A stretch of DNA of 64,000 nucleotides from Obesumbacterium proteus (GTDB lineage: Bacteria; Pseudomonadota; Gammaproteobacteria; Enterobacterales; Enterobacteriaceae): contig NZ_CP014608.1 in NCBI RefSeq assembly GCF_001586165.1, forward strand, positions 3,100,001 to 3,164,000. Reading direction: 5' to 3'. The notes beneath the pieces were generated by a model. It did not search any database. It was not told the DNA's origin and saw nothing but the letters and a program-made list of their open reading frames with translations. The position numbers and the translations under genes are program-made. Every line of letters starts with the position of its first letter. Within the stretch, counting starts at the first letter, position 1. Of this stretch, positions 25,657 to 34,662 are shown piece by piece.

Positions 25657-26694
25657 ATGTCCCGAACCGTATTAAGCGCGCAGGGTATTCGAATTGCGAT
25701 TATGGCTGCGGCTCTGGTTATCGTCTTAGCCGGTGTAAGAGCCGCATCCGATATTATTGTGCCGTTTTTGCTGGCCCTGTTTTTGGCCATTATCCTTAAT
25801 CCTCTGGTGACGGGGCTTATGCGGCTGCGTTTGCCACGCGCCGCGGCGGTTGGACTGGTACTGGTTATCATTATTCTGCTGCTGACGCTGATGATTGGTA
25901 TGTTAGGCTCGTCGCTCAACGATTTCAGCCGAACGTTGCCGCAATATCGCGGCATGCTAGCCAGCAAGCTTGCTGCGGTTCAACATATTGCCGAGCGGTT
26001 GAATCTGAATTTTTCACCTATCGAGTTGGCTAATCATTTTGATCCCGGTGTTGTGATGAATATGGCCACGCGGATCGTCACCCAATTATCAGGGGCAATG
26101 TCGAGTTTATTTCTGCTGCTGATGACGGTCGTTTTTATGCTGATGGAAGTGCCTCATCTGCCTTACAAGCTACGAAAATCACTCTCTAATGCTGATGCGG
26201 GTATGGGAAGTATTCAGCGGGCGCTAGATGGCGTGACCCAATATTTGGCGTTGAAAACCGGTATCAGCGTTATTACCGGTGTCGTGGTTTGGCTGATGCT
26301 GCATCTGATGGGGATCCGCTTTGCCATGATGTGGGGCGTGTTGGCTTTTGTGCTGAACTATATCCCGAATATTGGTTCAGTGATTGCCGCCGTTCCACCG
26401 GTGATTCAGGCGCTGCTGTTCAATAGTTTTGGCGATGCCGTTATGGTGGCGTCAGGCTATATCATCATTAATATGGTGTTCGGCAATATCCTTGAACCCC
26501 GCGTGATGGGGCGTGGCTTGGGGCTTTCAACGCTGGTGGTGTTTTTGTCACTGATATTTTGGGGATGGCTACTTGGCCCTATTGGCATGCTGCTTTCTGT
26601 GCCATTAACTATCGTCGTGAAAATTTTGCTGGAGCTGACCCCAGTGGGATCGCGTTTTGCGGTTCTTTTAGGTGAGGGCGTTGAAGAGAAGTAG
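25657..26694 (+). CDS. tqsA: AI-2E family transporter TqsA
   Basis: Inner membrane protein of the AI-2 exporter (AI-2E/PerM) family, 345 residues (E. coli TqsA/YdgG 344), reported in E. coli to affect autoinducer-2 export and biofilm. There are about seven to eight membrane segments. The C-terminal block is diagnostic: FALNYIP-type segment (here FVLNYIPNIGSVIAAVPP), then NILEPRVMGRGLGLSTLVVF and FWGWLLGP. The start ATG follows AAGGAATC. It appears monocistronic. Confidence 0.92.
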   Translation: MSRTVLSAQGIRIAIMAAALVIVLAGVRAASDIIVPFLLALFLAIILNPLVTGLMRLRLPRAAAVGLVLVIIILLLTLMIGMLGSSLNDFSRTLPQYRGMLASKLAAVQHIAERLNLNFSPIELANHFDPGVVMNMATRIVTQLSGAMSSLFLLLMTVVFMLMEVPHLPYKLRKSLSNADAGMGSIQRALDGVTQYLALKTGISVITGVVVWLMLHLMGIRFAMMWGVLAFVLNYIPNIGSVIAAVPPVIQALLFNSFGDAVMVASGYIIINMVFGNILEPRVMGRGLGLSTLVVFLSLIFWGWLLGPIGMLLSVPLTIVVKILLELTPVGSRFAVLLGEGVEEK

Positions 26695-26740
26695 CCTGCG
26701 GCGAAGCCCTCTCTTCGCGAGAAAAGGGGGCAAGGCGGTT

Positions 26741-26854
26741 TTAGAAGTAAAGAAGATAAATATCTAACAAAAGCAGTAATAATGAAATAGCCAGATAAAA
26801 GATCAGATGATTTCGAACGTTGTTAATAATCACCTGAATTATTTTGTCAAACAT
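26741..26854 (-). CDS. Possible small single-pass membrane protein (37 aa)
   Basis: A 38-codon open frame on the minus strand encodes an amphipathic N-terminal half (MFDKIIQVIINNVRNH) followed by a strongly hydrophobic segment (LIFYLAISLLLLLLDIYLL). It has the size and shape of known enterobacterial small membrane proteins but matches none I recognise. The ribosome site before ATG 26854 is weak (GAG, 14 bases upstream), which lowers confidence. It is convergent with tqsA. Confidence 0.35.
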   Translation of the reverse strand: MFDKIIQVIINNVRNHLIFYLAISLLLLLLDIYLLYF

Positions 26855-27435
26855 ACGTGCAACTCAAAAGTGCAGATTGAAAAAAGTATAAATTTTTATA
26901 TCTAAAACCACAATCAGCAGATGATATTTCTGCTGGGTTTAACACATATATTTTTCTTGAAAATCCGGTCAAATTACCTGTCTTTTTTTGTCAATTTCTT
27001 AGCTAAAAATAGTGTCTGACAACGTCATATTCAGCATCGGTTTTAGCGTTGATTTTACATGGTTTACAGCGAACATAAGTAAAATGAAATTTAATCTAAT
27101 GGCATGAATGTTAAGTTATTTTTTAATAATTACATCAAGTAATAACGTCCATAAATTACCGGAGTGAAGTGTTAGACAAAAAGTCAAAAACTTGACCAAA
27201 GTCACTAAAATGTGTAAATTAAAGATATGTAAAGGCGTCATGGAAAATAAAAAACCTGCTAAGGGAGCAGAAAATAACACGACAAAAAATAGGTAACTTT
27301 TAACGATTTCTCGTTAATGCTGCTGCATAGATCTCGCCTCACGCTGCGATCCGAAAATGGGATTAAGCCGTAATTACGGGGACGCGAAATCTATGGTGCT
27401 GCTGAGAATTAATTCAATGCACATCAAGGGTAACT
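26855..27435. other. AT-rich region upstream of proP-like gene
   Basis: About 580 bases without a recognised gene, notably AT-rich. It ends in the ProP leader, with the ribosome site AAGGGTAACT before ATG 27436. E. coli proP has CRP, RpoS and Fis control; individual sites could not be called with confidence here. Confidence 0.45.
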
Positions 27436-28977
27436 ATGACCGATCCTAAAGAGACTCTCGCGTCAGAAACGCGCGTGGCTAACGCACAGCCACATTCATC
27501 CCATCTTGCGTTTTGGCGCAAGAGTCAAAAGAAAAATCAAAAACCAGAAATGACCGTTGACGATATTACTATCGTCGACCGCAGCATGCTCAAGCGTGCA
27601 GTAGGCGCTGCGGCGTTGGGTAACGCCATGGAGTGGTTTGACTTTGGTGTTTACAGCTTTTTAGCTGTGACCATTGGTAAAGTCTTCTTCCCCAGCGGAA
27701 GCCCCGCAGCCCAGTTGATTGCGACCTTCGCCGCCTTTGCTGCTGCATTTTTGGTTCGCCCATTAGGCGGCATGGTGTTTGGTCCGCTCGGCGATCGCAT
27801 TGGTCGCCAAAAGGTCTTGGCATTTACAATGATCATGATGGCGGTAGGCACATTCTGTATTGGTCTGATCCCAAGCTATGAAAGCATTGGTATTGCGGCT
27901 CCAATTTTGCTTCTGGTCGCTCGTTTGGTTCAGGGCTTTTCCACCGGCGGTGAGTACGGTGGTGCTGCTACGTTTATCGCCGAGTACTCAACGGATAAGC
28001 GCCGTGGCTTCATGGGAAGCTGGCTAGAGTTCGGTACATTCGGCGGTTACTTGCTAGGCGCGATGCTGGTGACGGCGCTGACGGCGATCATGCCCGAAGA
28101 AACATTGCTGGCATGGGGCTGGCGCATTCCATTCTTTATCGCGGCACCGTTGGGATTATTTGGTCTATACATTCGTTTGAAACTTGAAGAGACGCCGGCG
28201 TTCCAGAAGCATATGGAAAAACAGGAAGCCATTGAAGAAAGTAAGCCGAAGATGGGCTTGTTTGAAATGATGGGTACCTATTGGCAACAGATGCTGAAGT
28301 GTATTGGCCTCGTTCTGTTGTTCAACGTGTCTAATTATATGCTGACTTCCTATATGCCGAGCTACTTGACCGGCGTGCTGGGGCTGAGTGAGATCAGTGG
28401 CCTGATGCTGATTATGGTCGTCATGTTCATCATGATGCCAATGACGTTGCTGTGGGGCCATTGGAATGACCGTTTAGGGCGCAAACCCGTCATCATGTTT
28501 GGTGCCTTGGGGTTAATCGTGCTGGCTATTCCATCTCTGATGCTGATTGGTACGGGAAATATGTGGGCAGTATTTGCGGGTTTGATGATTTTAGGCGTGT
28601 TGCATACCTGCTTTAGCGGCACCATGCCATCTGCATTGCCTGCGCTATTTACCACGCAAACTCGTTACAGTGCTTTGGCAGTAGGCTTCAATATTTCGGT
28701 TTCATTATTTGGTGGGACGACGCCGCTGATGACGTCATGGTTGGTTTCGTCAACGGGTAACCAAATGGTTCCGGCTTATTATTTGATGGGGGCAGGCGTG
28801 ATCGGTGTCGTCACCGTGCTGTTTATGCGAGAAACCGCGAGAAAGCCACTGCGTGGTTCGGCACCAGCGGTAGCGACCAAAGCGGAAGCTAAGGCGCTGA
28901 TAAACAAATTACGTTTACGTCGCCAGAAAAAAGAGCAAGAGCTGGTCTTACAAAATAACGAAAGTACTGTAAATTAA
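27436..28977 (+). CDS. proP: ProP-like osmoprotectant/metabolite:H+ symporter
   Basis: Major facilitator superfamily transporter of 513 residues, similar along its length to E. coli ProP, the osmosensing proline/glycine betaine:H+ symporter. Conserved blocks include ALGNAMEWFDFGVYSF, the loop GDRIGRQKVL, GEYGGAATFIAEY and FMGSWLEFG. Two differences stand out: an extended N-terminus of about 30 residues, and a short basic tail (KLRLRRQKKEQELVL) instead of ProP's long C-terminal antiparallel coiled coil. Osmosensing may differ, and another substrate is possible. A strong terminator follows. Confidence 0.8.
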   Translation: MTDPKETLASETRVANAQPHSSHLAFWRKSQKKNQKPEMTVDDITIVDRSMLKRAVGAAALGNAMEWFDFGVYSFLAVTIGKVFFPSGSPAAQLIATFAAFAAAFLVRPLGGMVFGPLGDRIGRQKVLAFTMIMMAVGTFCIGLIPSYESIGIAAPILLLVARLVQGFSTGGEYGGAATFIAEYSTDKRRGFMGSWLEFGTFGGYLLGAMLVTALTAIMPEETLLAWGWRIPFFIAAPLGLFGLYIRLKLEETPAFQKHMEKQEAIEESKPKMGLFEMMGTYWQQMLKCIGLVLLFNVSNYMLTSYMPSYLTGVLGLSEISGLMLIMVVMFIMMPMTLLWGHWNDRLGRKPVIMFGALGLIVLAIPSLMLIGTGNMWAVFAGLMILGVLHTCFSGTMPSALPALFTTQTRYSALAVGFNISVSLFGGTTPLMTSWLVSSTGNQMVPAYYLMGAGVIGVVTVLFMRETARKPLRGSAPAVATKAEAKALINKLRLRRQKKEQELVLQNNESTVN

Positions 28978-29053
28978 TGATGCTTATTAATTAATTATGA
29001 TGTAAATATAAAACTATTGTTTTGTGAATTATATTATGAAAAGTAATTCCTTT

Positions 29054-29089
29054 TAAAAAAAGCCCGCGATGCATTCGCGGGCTTTTTTA
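29054..29089. terminator. Bidirectional terminator between proP-like gene and LuxR-type gene
   Basis: A perfect 9-bp stem AGCCCGCGA / TCGCGGGCT has a 5-base loop, flanked by a run of As on the left and Ts on the right. Confidence 0.9.
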
Positions 29090-29099
29090 TGTCGCAGTT

Positions 29100-29720
29100 T
29101 TATTTTATTAAGCTAGGGGGAGGGCAGACGACATACTTAATGACATTATAGAGATAGCAGAATTCGAGCCGATTCCTTACATGCATTTTTTCGGTGATGT
29201 GTTGTTTATGCACATATACGGTTCGGCCACAGATGTTTAACTTACGTGCAATTTTGTGGTTTGGCATTTCCTCCATCCAATATTGGGTTATGGAGGCTTC
29301 ACGATCTGTCAAAGCGGGATAGTTGCCAAAATATTGCTGTATGCTTTTATGCAGATCCGGCTTTTGATGTAATTCAGTAAAAACGGCAAGAAGTGACGTA
29401 AGTTTTTGTTTATTAATAATATATACATGACCATTTAATATAATAGGTTTGGTGCCATTCGGATAATCGGCATCGAGGTAAACAAATATTTTAACGTGTG
29501 AGTATTGTGAGAAAAATCTTATCAGAGAGGTGTCTTGCTCATTGATACGACAATAATCCGTCAGATTGACTAAAATAATATCAGGATTAGGTATATCTTT
29601 TTTCTCTAAAGCTTGAATCACTGAATTCACATGGTGAATATTTATACCCGCTTCTTCGGAAAAGTAACAGGATATACCCAGTCGTGTATAGAGACACTTG
29701 TCTACAACTAATGCGTTCAT
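29100..29720 (-). CDS. LuxR/RcsA-like transcriptional regulator
   Basis: A 206-residue regulator with a receiver-like N-terminal domain lacking an obvious phosphorylation site, and a C-terminal LuxR-type helix-turn-helix (about residues 135-195; LTDREASITQYWMEE, then HKIARKLNICGRTVYVHK). Length and N-terminus (CLYTRLGISCYF) resemble RcsA, an auxiliary partner of RcsB, and also BglJ-type proteins. The gene is AT-richer than its neighbours, hinting at transfer or relaxed composition. The target is unknown. Confidence 0.75.
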   Translation of the reverse strand: MNALVVDKCLYTRLGISCYFSEEAGINIHHVNSVIQALEKKDIPNPDIILVNLTDYCRINEQDTSLIRFFSQYSHVKIFVYLDADYPNGTKPIILNGHVYIINKQKLTSLLAVFTELHQKPDLHKSIQQYFGNYPALTDREASITQYWMEEMPNHKIARKLNICGRTVYVHKQHITEKMHVRNRLEFCYLYNVIKYVVCPPPSLIK

Positions 29721-29885
29721 TCATCATCCTTGAAAATAACGTCTTATGTTTTGTGATATGGTTTATATAAACTTAACCTCTATAAGTTAGTGTTTTTAAT
29801 ATGTAGTTGTCAATTCTAAAATAACCATCACTGGTGATGGATTGTGCTATTAAATTATTGGCCCGCCATTTTCGCGGGCAAACAA

Positions 29886-30998
29886 TTAAAATCGACTTAT
29901 TTTGAAAGGAGACAAATCGAATGGAACAGGTTGGCCTGCCGCCTGAAGCGCAATAATCTCACCTAGTACGGTAGCAAATTTGAAGCCATGACCGCTTAAG
30001 CCAGTCACGACGCTGATCTGCGGTGAATGCGGAAGTGAGTCTAAAATGAAATCTTCATCTGGAGAAACATCATAAGTGCATACTTCACCGTGTAGACAGA
30101 CGCCGACGCCGGGCAGAAATTGACGCAAAAAGCCAAATACTTCACTACCATCCTGTGTATTAGATCCAAATGGACGGCGCTGTTCGGGCGCGGTAATGGG
30201 TTGTCCACCATTATGTTTGCCTAGTTTTAGACCATCATTGTTATATGGGAAGCCATAGAACTGATCGCCTTCAGGCGTTTCAACCGTAAATGCAGGAAAT
30301 TTATTGTTTTCGCTGTAGCGACCATCGGCTTGATACCAAGAGAACACTTTACGAACTGGGTTTATCGGCAACTCTGGCAGTAAGGCTTTTACCCATGTTC
30401 CGGCAGTAACAGCAACTCGACTTGCGCTAAATTCGCCCTCAGACGTGGTGATTTTTACCCCATTATCCTCAGGGGTAATTGCATCTACCTGACAGTTGAA
30501 GTGCAATTCAGCACCGGCCTCTGCGGCTTTCTCATTGAGAATACCCACGGCGAGCTCGGCTTTTAAATAACCGGCATTGGGTTCTAACAGGCCAATATAG
30601 CCATCAGGCACAGACCACTCAGGCCAGCGCTTTTGCAGCTGTTCGGCATCCATTTTCTCTACGGTCAGTCCGAACTGAGAAGCACTGTTTTCAGCATTAC
30701 GCATGAATTCCGAGCTGGATGGCCCAATGTTAAGTACGCCGCTGCGGTGAAAAAGCTGTACGGCGGAAACTTCTTCTAGCTTATTCCAAAGCTCCTGTGC
30801 GCGTAGCACTAAGGGAACATACTTCTCACCTTCGCCATAGGCATGACGAATAATTCTGGTGTCGCCATGATGGCTACCATGCCGATGGGGCGGGGTGTGG
30901 CTATCTAGCATCAGAACTTTTAAGCCGGAAAGTGCAGCATAATAGCCCGCGGCGGCACCCACAGAGCCGCAACCGACAATAGCTAAATCGTATTTCAT
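29886..30998 (-). CDS. solA: N-methyl-L-tryptophan oxidase
   Basis: Monomeric sarcosine oxidase-family flavoenzyme that demethylates N-methyl-tryptophan with release of formaldehyde and H2O2. It has 370 residues from ATG 30998 after GGAGG (E. coli 372). The longer open frame upstream is not family-like. The Rossmann motif GCGSVGAAAG is near residue 9. The cysteine in GEVCTYDVSPDEDF near residue 306 fits the covalent FAD attachment site. Usual enterobacterial neighbour bssS lies just upstream, as in E. coli. Confidence 0.92.
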   Translation of the reverse strand: MKYDLAIVGCGSVGAAAGYYAALSGLKVLMLDSHTPPHRHGSHHGDTRIIRHAYGEGEKYVPLVLRAQELWNKLEEVSAVQLFHRSGVLNIGPSSSEFMRNAENSASQFGLTVEKMDAEQLQKRWPEWSVPDGYIGLLEPNAGYLKAELAVGILNEKAAEAGAELHFNCQVDAITPEDNGVKITTSEGEFSASRVAVTAGTWVKALLPELPINPVRKVFSWYQADGRYSENNKFPAFTVETPEGDQFYGFPYNNDGLKLGKHNGGQPITAPEQRRPFGSNTQDGSEVFGFLRQFLPGVGVCLHGEVCTYDVSPDEDFILDSLPHSPQISVVTGLSGHGFKFATVLGEIIALQAAGQPVPFDLSPFKISRF

Positions 30999-31149
30999 TA
31001 AGGGATCCTCCGTGTCATGGTTTTTCCATGAGTACACCAGCTTGATAACGATGAACGAATTCAGCGCAATCAATCTGGTTAAACAACATTTACGATCTAT
31101 TTTACAACCTGATGATAACCTTTGCAGGTGTGCTGAGGGAAATTGAGAC

Positions 31150-31180
31150 ATAAAAAAACACCGCCTTGTGAGGGGCGGTG
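31150..31180 (-). terminator. Terminator after bssS
   Basis: A 7-bp stem CACCGCC / GGCGGTG. Read leftwards it is followed by a run of seven Ts. Confidence 0.82.
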
Positions 31181-31201
31181 CTTTATTGGTGCGTTAATGT
31201 A

Positions 31202-31456
31202 CTAATGTTTAAGGTAATCAATGTCTTGGTATTCCGAGGATTCTATCTTTTCAATTCCGGCTTCGAGGATGTCAATGAGCTGCCGTGCAACATCGGTGGT
31301 TAACCACAGGGTGCGATCCACTTCCGCTTTCTCAGGATCTTGATCGCGTGAAGAAAGATAATGCAGGCGGATCATAAGAGCATCATAGCTATCAACAGTA
31401 CTGATATCCCAACCAACCACTGGGTGTGTCTGAATTACTTCATCTTTTCCGTTCAT
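31202..31456 (-). CDS. bssS: Biofilm formation regulator BssS
   Basis: An 84-residue cytoplasmic protein nearly identical to E. coli BssS (YceP), reported to affect biofilm formation through indole and AI-2 signalling. The conserved start contains EVIQTHPVVGWDIS, and the middle YLSSRDQDPEKAEVD and LTTDVARQLI are intact. It sits between solA and a small unknown gene, in the same direction, with its own terminator. Confidence 0.93.
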   Translation of the reverse strand: MNGKDEVIQTHPVVGWDISTVDSYDALMIRLHYLSSRDQDPEKAEVDRTLWLTTDVARQLIDILEAGIEKIESSEYQDIDYLKH

Positions 31457-31619
31457 AAAGACCCCCTAAAACGTAGTGACTGTCGTGAGCTACTAACCAG
31501 GATCAATGTGTCTCATTAGATGAGCACTTTCAGTATACGCATCTAACTGTTTAAATGACGCATTTTTTGTGTGATTTGTTAAAAAATGTTTTCTGGTGAT
31601 TTGTTAAACGTAGAACTGA

Positions 31620-31907
31620 CTAGATATTGTGATCGTTTGGGATTGTCGCTGTCTCGCTGACGCCGGAATTACGTACCTCAAACTGCTCTGCAAGTTTGGC
31701 GAAGTATTCTTGCGTCTTAGTATCATATGTTTGGTTGTTGGCCTCCAATTTCAAGCTGTGGATCAATAATTGGCAGCTTTTTCCCTCAAGTCCAAAGGCT
31801 AAATAGGAAAATGCGGTTTCCAGCACGTTAATTCTACGCTGTTGATCGTGGATGAGTTCCAGTAGCTCACCAAACGTCATCGCATGTTCTGGATTGTCAT
31901 TGTTCAT
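31620..31907 (-). CDS. Small helical protein of unknown function
   Basis: I do not recognise this 95-residue protein. It is preceded by a good ribosome site (AGGAG, 8 bases before ATG 31907), which supports translation. Residues about 10-70 are predicted helical (FGELLELIHDQQRRINVLET, then KLAEQF near 70), and the C-terminus is polar. The shape loosely recalls the small YecF (DUF2594) or IraP-type proteins, but the match is too weak to name it. It lies between bssS and tehA on the minus strand. Confidence 0.7.
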   Translation of the reverse strand: MNNDNPEHAMTFGELLELIHDQQRRINVLETAFSYLAFGLEGKSCQLLIHSLKLEANNQTYDTKTQEYFAKLAEQFEVRNSGVSETATIPNDHNI

Positions 31908-32145
31908 TGATTGTTCTCCTACGGCGTATGTCCTAGAGTATGAAGACGAGTTAAACCACGGGTTTAAGTTAAGCCTAGTCCATCCTTTTATGCCAATACA
32001 ATCAGATAAATGACCTAAACCCAGAGCGGGTGATGATAAAGCGTATTAAAAATGACACTTTGTCAGTTTTGTAGGATGAAAGTGGAAACACCGAAGGGAT
32101 CATCCGCTATAATCGGCGTCCTGTTTTAGCTGTGTAAAAGTTCTT

Positions 32146-33168
32146 ATGAATCGTTCGATAGAAAGCGCCGCCGAGCGCACTGAGCCTCGGGTGGTCAATA
32201 TCCCCGCAGGATATTTTGGGATGGTGCTGGGCATCATCGGGATGGGATTTGCTTGGCGCTATGCGGCGACCATTTGGCCCATTTCTCCTTTCATTGGTGA
32301 AGGCTTGGTTGGACTAGCCACGTTGATCTGGCTCAGTTTGGCGTTGGCTTTTGTATATCGCCTTATACGCTACCCACAGCTAGTGATAGCAGAAATGCGT
32401 CATCCGCTGACCGGAAGTTTCGTTAGCTTATTCCCTGCCACCACAATGCTGGTTTCAATCGGCTTTGCACATTATTCGCCCACGCATCTTCTGGCTGACA
32501 TCATGTTTGGGATCGGTGCCTGTGTTCAGCTGTGCTATGCCGCATGGCAAAGCGCGGGGCTGTGGAAAGGGGAGCATCCGGCCGAGGCCACGACACCGGG
32601 CTTATACTTGCCCACGGTGGCCAATAACTTTATCAGTGCCATGGCGTGTGGCGCATTGGGTTTTCACGATCTGGGCATTTTGTTCTTAGGCGCAGGGGTA
32701 TTTTCGCGGTTGAGTTTGGAGCCTGCGATCTTACACCGTATGCGCAGCCATGGCGAAATGGCGAAGCCGGTGCGAACTTCGTTAGGTATTCAACTAGCTC
32801 CCGCGCTGGTGGCATGCAGTGCTTATCTCAGTGTTAATGGCGGACATACAGACTTTGTCGCCAAGATGCTGTTTGGCTATGGGCTGTTGCAGCTTATTTT
32901 TATGCTGAGGCTGATGCCGTGGTACATGAAGCAGCCTTTCAATGCTTCCTTTTGGAGTTTTTCATTCGGAATTTCGGCACTCGCAACCACGGCTCTGCAT
33001 TTAAGTGTTGGCGAGCAGGATGGATTGTTTGCCGCGCTAGCGGTTCCCATGTTCGTTTTTACTAACGTTGTGATTGCTTTGCTGATGATTAAAACGGTGA
33101 TTTTGCTGGTGCAAAAAAGGCTGATTCCTACGGTAGAAAGGCCTTGCTGTAAATCGCGGGAAAAGTAA
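32146..33168 (+). CDS. tehA: Tellurite resistance / SLAC1-type anion channel protein TehA
   Basis: Inner membrane protein of the TDT/SLAC1 channel family, 340 residues (E. coli TehA 330) with ten membrane segments. The conserved N-terminal IPAGYFGMVLGIIGMGFAWR and the central ATTPGLYLPTVANNFISAMA are present. E. coli tehA forms an operon with the methyltransferase tehB. Here no tehB follows; the next gene is the convergent dinI. Its native role in the absence of TehB is unclear. Confidence 0.92.
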   Translation: MNRSIESAAERTEPRVVNIPAGYFGMVLGIIGMGFAWRYAATIWPISPFIGEGLVGLATLIWLSLALAFVYRLIRYPQLVIAEMRHPLTGSFVSLFPATTMLVSIGFAHYSPTHLLADIMFGIGACVQLCYAAWQSAGLWKGEHPAEATTPGLYLPTVANNFISAMACGALGFHDLGILFLGAGVFSRLSLEPAILHRMRSHGEMAKPVRTSLGIQLAPALVACSAYLSVNGGHTDFVAKMLFGYGLLQLIFMLRLMPWYMKQPFNASFWSFSFGISALATTALHLSVGEQDGLFAALAVPMFVFTNVVIALLMIKTVILLVQKRLIPTVERPCCKSREK

Positions 33169-33202
33169 TTGCTATAAGAAAACAGTTGTGTGGATTGAAA
33201 GG

Positions 33203-33232
33203 CAAAAAAAAGCCGGGAAGCGACTCCCGGCC
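33203..33232 (-). terminator. Terminator after dinI
   Basis: A 7-bp stem GCCGGGA / TCCCGGC with a run of Ts when read leftwards. It may also help stop tehA transcripts. Confidence 0.8.
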
Positions 33233-33358
33233 TACGTATTTTACTATCCGTAGGAATTGCCGATGGCTAACGGAGATGGAACGCTTAGCCTATTATCATT
33301 CAATGAATTAGGCTTATTATTGCGGCGTAAAAATATGTGTTTACACCGCGAAATAGTG

Positions 33359-33607
33359 TTATTCGCTAAATCCGTTATCGAACCAGTCATCGGCACTTTC
33401 CCACGTTTCTTGCAGGACTTCCTCGATGCGTTCTTTGTCGGATTTCAGTCCGCCCATAACGGTTAGCGTATTTGAGTTAGTCATTCGCACCTGCACTGCG
33501 GTATCAGGGTAGATATGATTTACTCGTTTTGAAAATTCGTGGTTTAATGCTTCCAGAGCACCGTCTGGCAGCTTGTTACGTTTATCCAAAGTCAATTCAA
33601 TGCGCAT
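33359..33607 (-). CDS. dinI: DNA damage-inducible protein DinI
   Basis: SOS-regulated small acidic protein (82 residues from ATG 33607; E. coli 81) that stabilises or modulates RecA filaments and limits UmuD processing. The C-terminal acidic helix ILQETWESADDWF-type block is diagnostic (here VLQETWESADDWFDNG). GGAGG precedes the start. A consensus LexA box lies 25 bases upstream. Confidence 0.95.
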   Translation of the reverse strand: MRIELTLDKRNKLPDGALEALNHEFSKRVNHIYPDTAVQVRMTNSNTLTVMGGLKSDKERIEEVLQETWESADDWFDNGFSE

Positions 33608-33631
33608 GGTCGCCTCCGCATTCACAATATA

Positions 33632-33647
33632 CTGTATATTTATACAG
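33632..33647 (-). promoter_or_regulatory. LexA (SOS) box of dinI
   Basis: CTGTATATTTATACAG matches the LexA consensus CTG-N10-CAG with both four-base halves (CTGT/ACAG) intact and flanking TA/T residues, 25 bases before the dinI start. Confidence 0.92.
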
Positions 33648-33890
33648 TCGAGATTCTGTTAACGCAATACTGTACAAGGACTATTTTTATTTTCTTTGTA
33701 CTTCAACCAGTCACTTTTCTCGCAATATGCGAAGTTCTCCCAATTTGTCGGTTTATTACGCCCATCAATTTTGAACCAGAGCACGTTTTCTGATGTATTT
33801 GCTGCATACTATGAAGCGCGAATGTGACAAAACCCTAATCCGATATCCCACAGATGTGAATGTGAGAAATAACAAATAAAAGGAATATCC

Positions 33891-34604
33891 ATGCGAAAGA
33901 TTGCGGTTGCACTCAGTACGTTAGCTCTGGTTATCAGTTTAAGCCCATCGGCGCAGGCAAAAGTCTCTACAGATACGCCTCTTAATGCCGGTGTTACAGT
34001 GGCACAGTTGGCGCATCAGGCACCGATTCACTGGGTTTCAGTAACACAGATTGAGAATAGCCTACAGGGCATTCCTCCTATAGCAGTCGGTTTTGATATT
34101 GATGATACGGTGCTGTTTTCGAGCCCAGGATTTTATCGTGGGCAGAAAGAGTTCTCTCCGCAAGATCAAAGCTATCTGAAAGATCCCGCATTTTGGGAAA
34201 AAATGAATAACGGCTGGGACAGCTTCAGTATGCCTAAGCAGGTGGGGAAAGACCTGATTGCCATGCATCTCAAGCGCGGCGATAGCATCTATTTCATTAC
34301 TGGCCGCAGCCCGACCAAAACAGAAACCGTGACGAATACCTTGCAAGAAGATTTCTCCATACCGGCAGCAAGCATGAACAGTGTGATCTTTGCAGGTGAT
34401 CAACCGGGGCAAAACACCAAGATAAACTGGATCAAGGAAAAGCAGATTAAGGTTTATTACGGTGATTCGGATGGTGATATCACGGCGGCCCATGATGTTG
34501 GGATCCGGGGTATTCGCGTATTGCGTGCATCCAACTCAAGCTATCAGCCGTTGCCAAAAGCCGGTGCGCTGGGTGAAGAGGTTATTGTTAACTCTGAATA
34601 TTAG
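33891..34604 (+). CDS. aphA: Class B acid phosphatase AphA
   Basis: Periplasmic Mg2+-dependent acid phosphatase/phosphotransferase acting on nucleotides and other phosphomonoesters. It has 237 residues as in E. coli, with a signal peptide (about residues 1-23, cleavage after AQA). The HAD-superfamily motif FDIDDTVLF holds the nucleophilic and general acid aspartates. ITGRSPTKTET and YYGDSDGDI complete the DDDD pattern. It is monocistronic; a 68-base palindrome lies beyond the stop. Confidence 0.95.
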   Translation: MRKIAVALSTLALVISLSPSAQAKVSTDTPLNAGVTVAQLAHQAPIHWVSVTQIENSLQGIPPIAVGFDIDDTVLFSSPGFYRGQKEFSPQDQSYLKDPAFWEKMNNGWDSFSMPKQVGKDLIAMHLKRGDSIYFITGRSPTKTETVTNTLQEDFSIPAASMNSVIFAGDQPGQNTKINWIKEKQIKVYYGDSDGDITAAHDVGIRGIRVLRASNSSYQPLPKAGALGEEVIVNSEY

Positions 34605-34662
34605 TACTTTAGAAAAGATAATGTGATGGTTGATGAAGGTCGCTTTGACGATTGAGATTCAC

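Noticed and set aside
33257..33466. Small plus-strand open frame over the dinI region
   Set aside because: Antisense to dinI and without a ribosome site.
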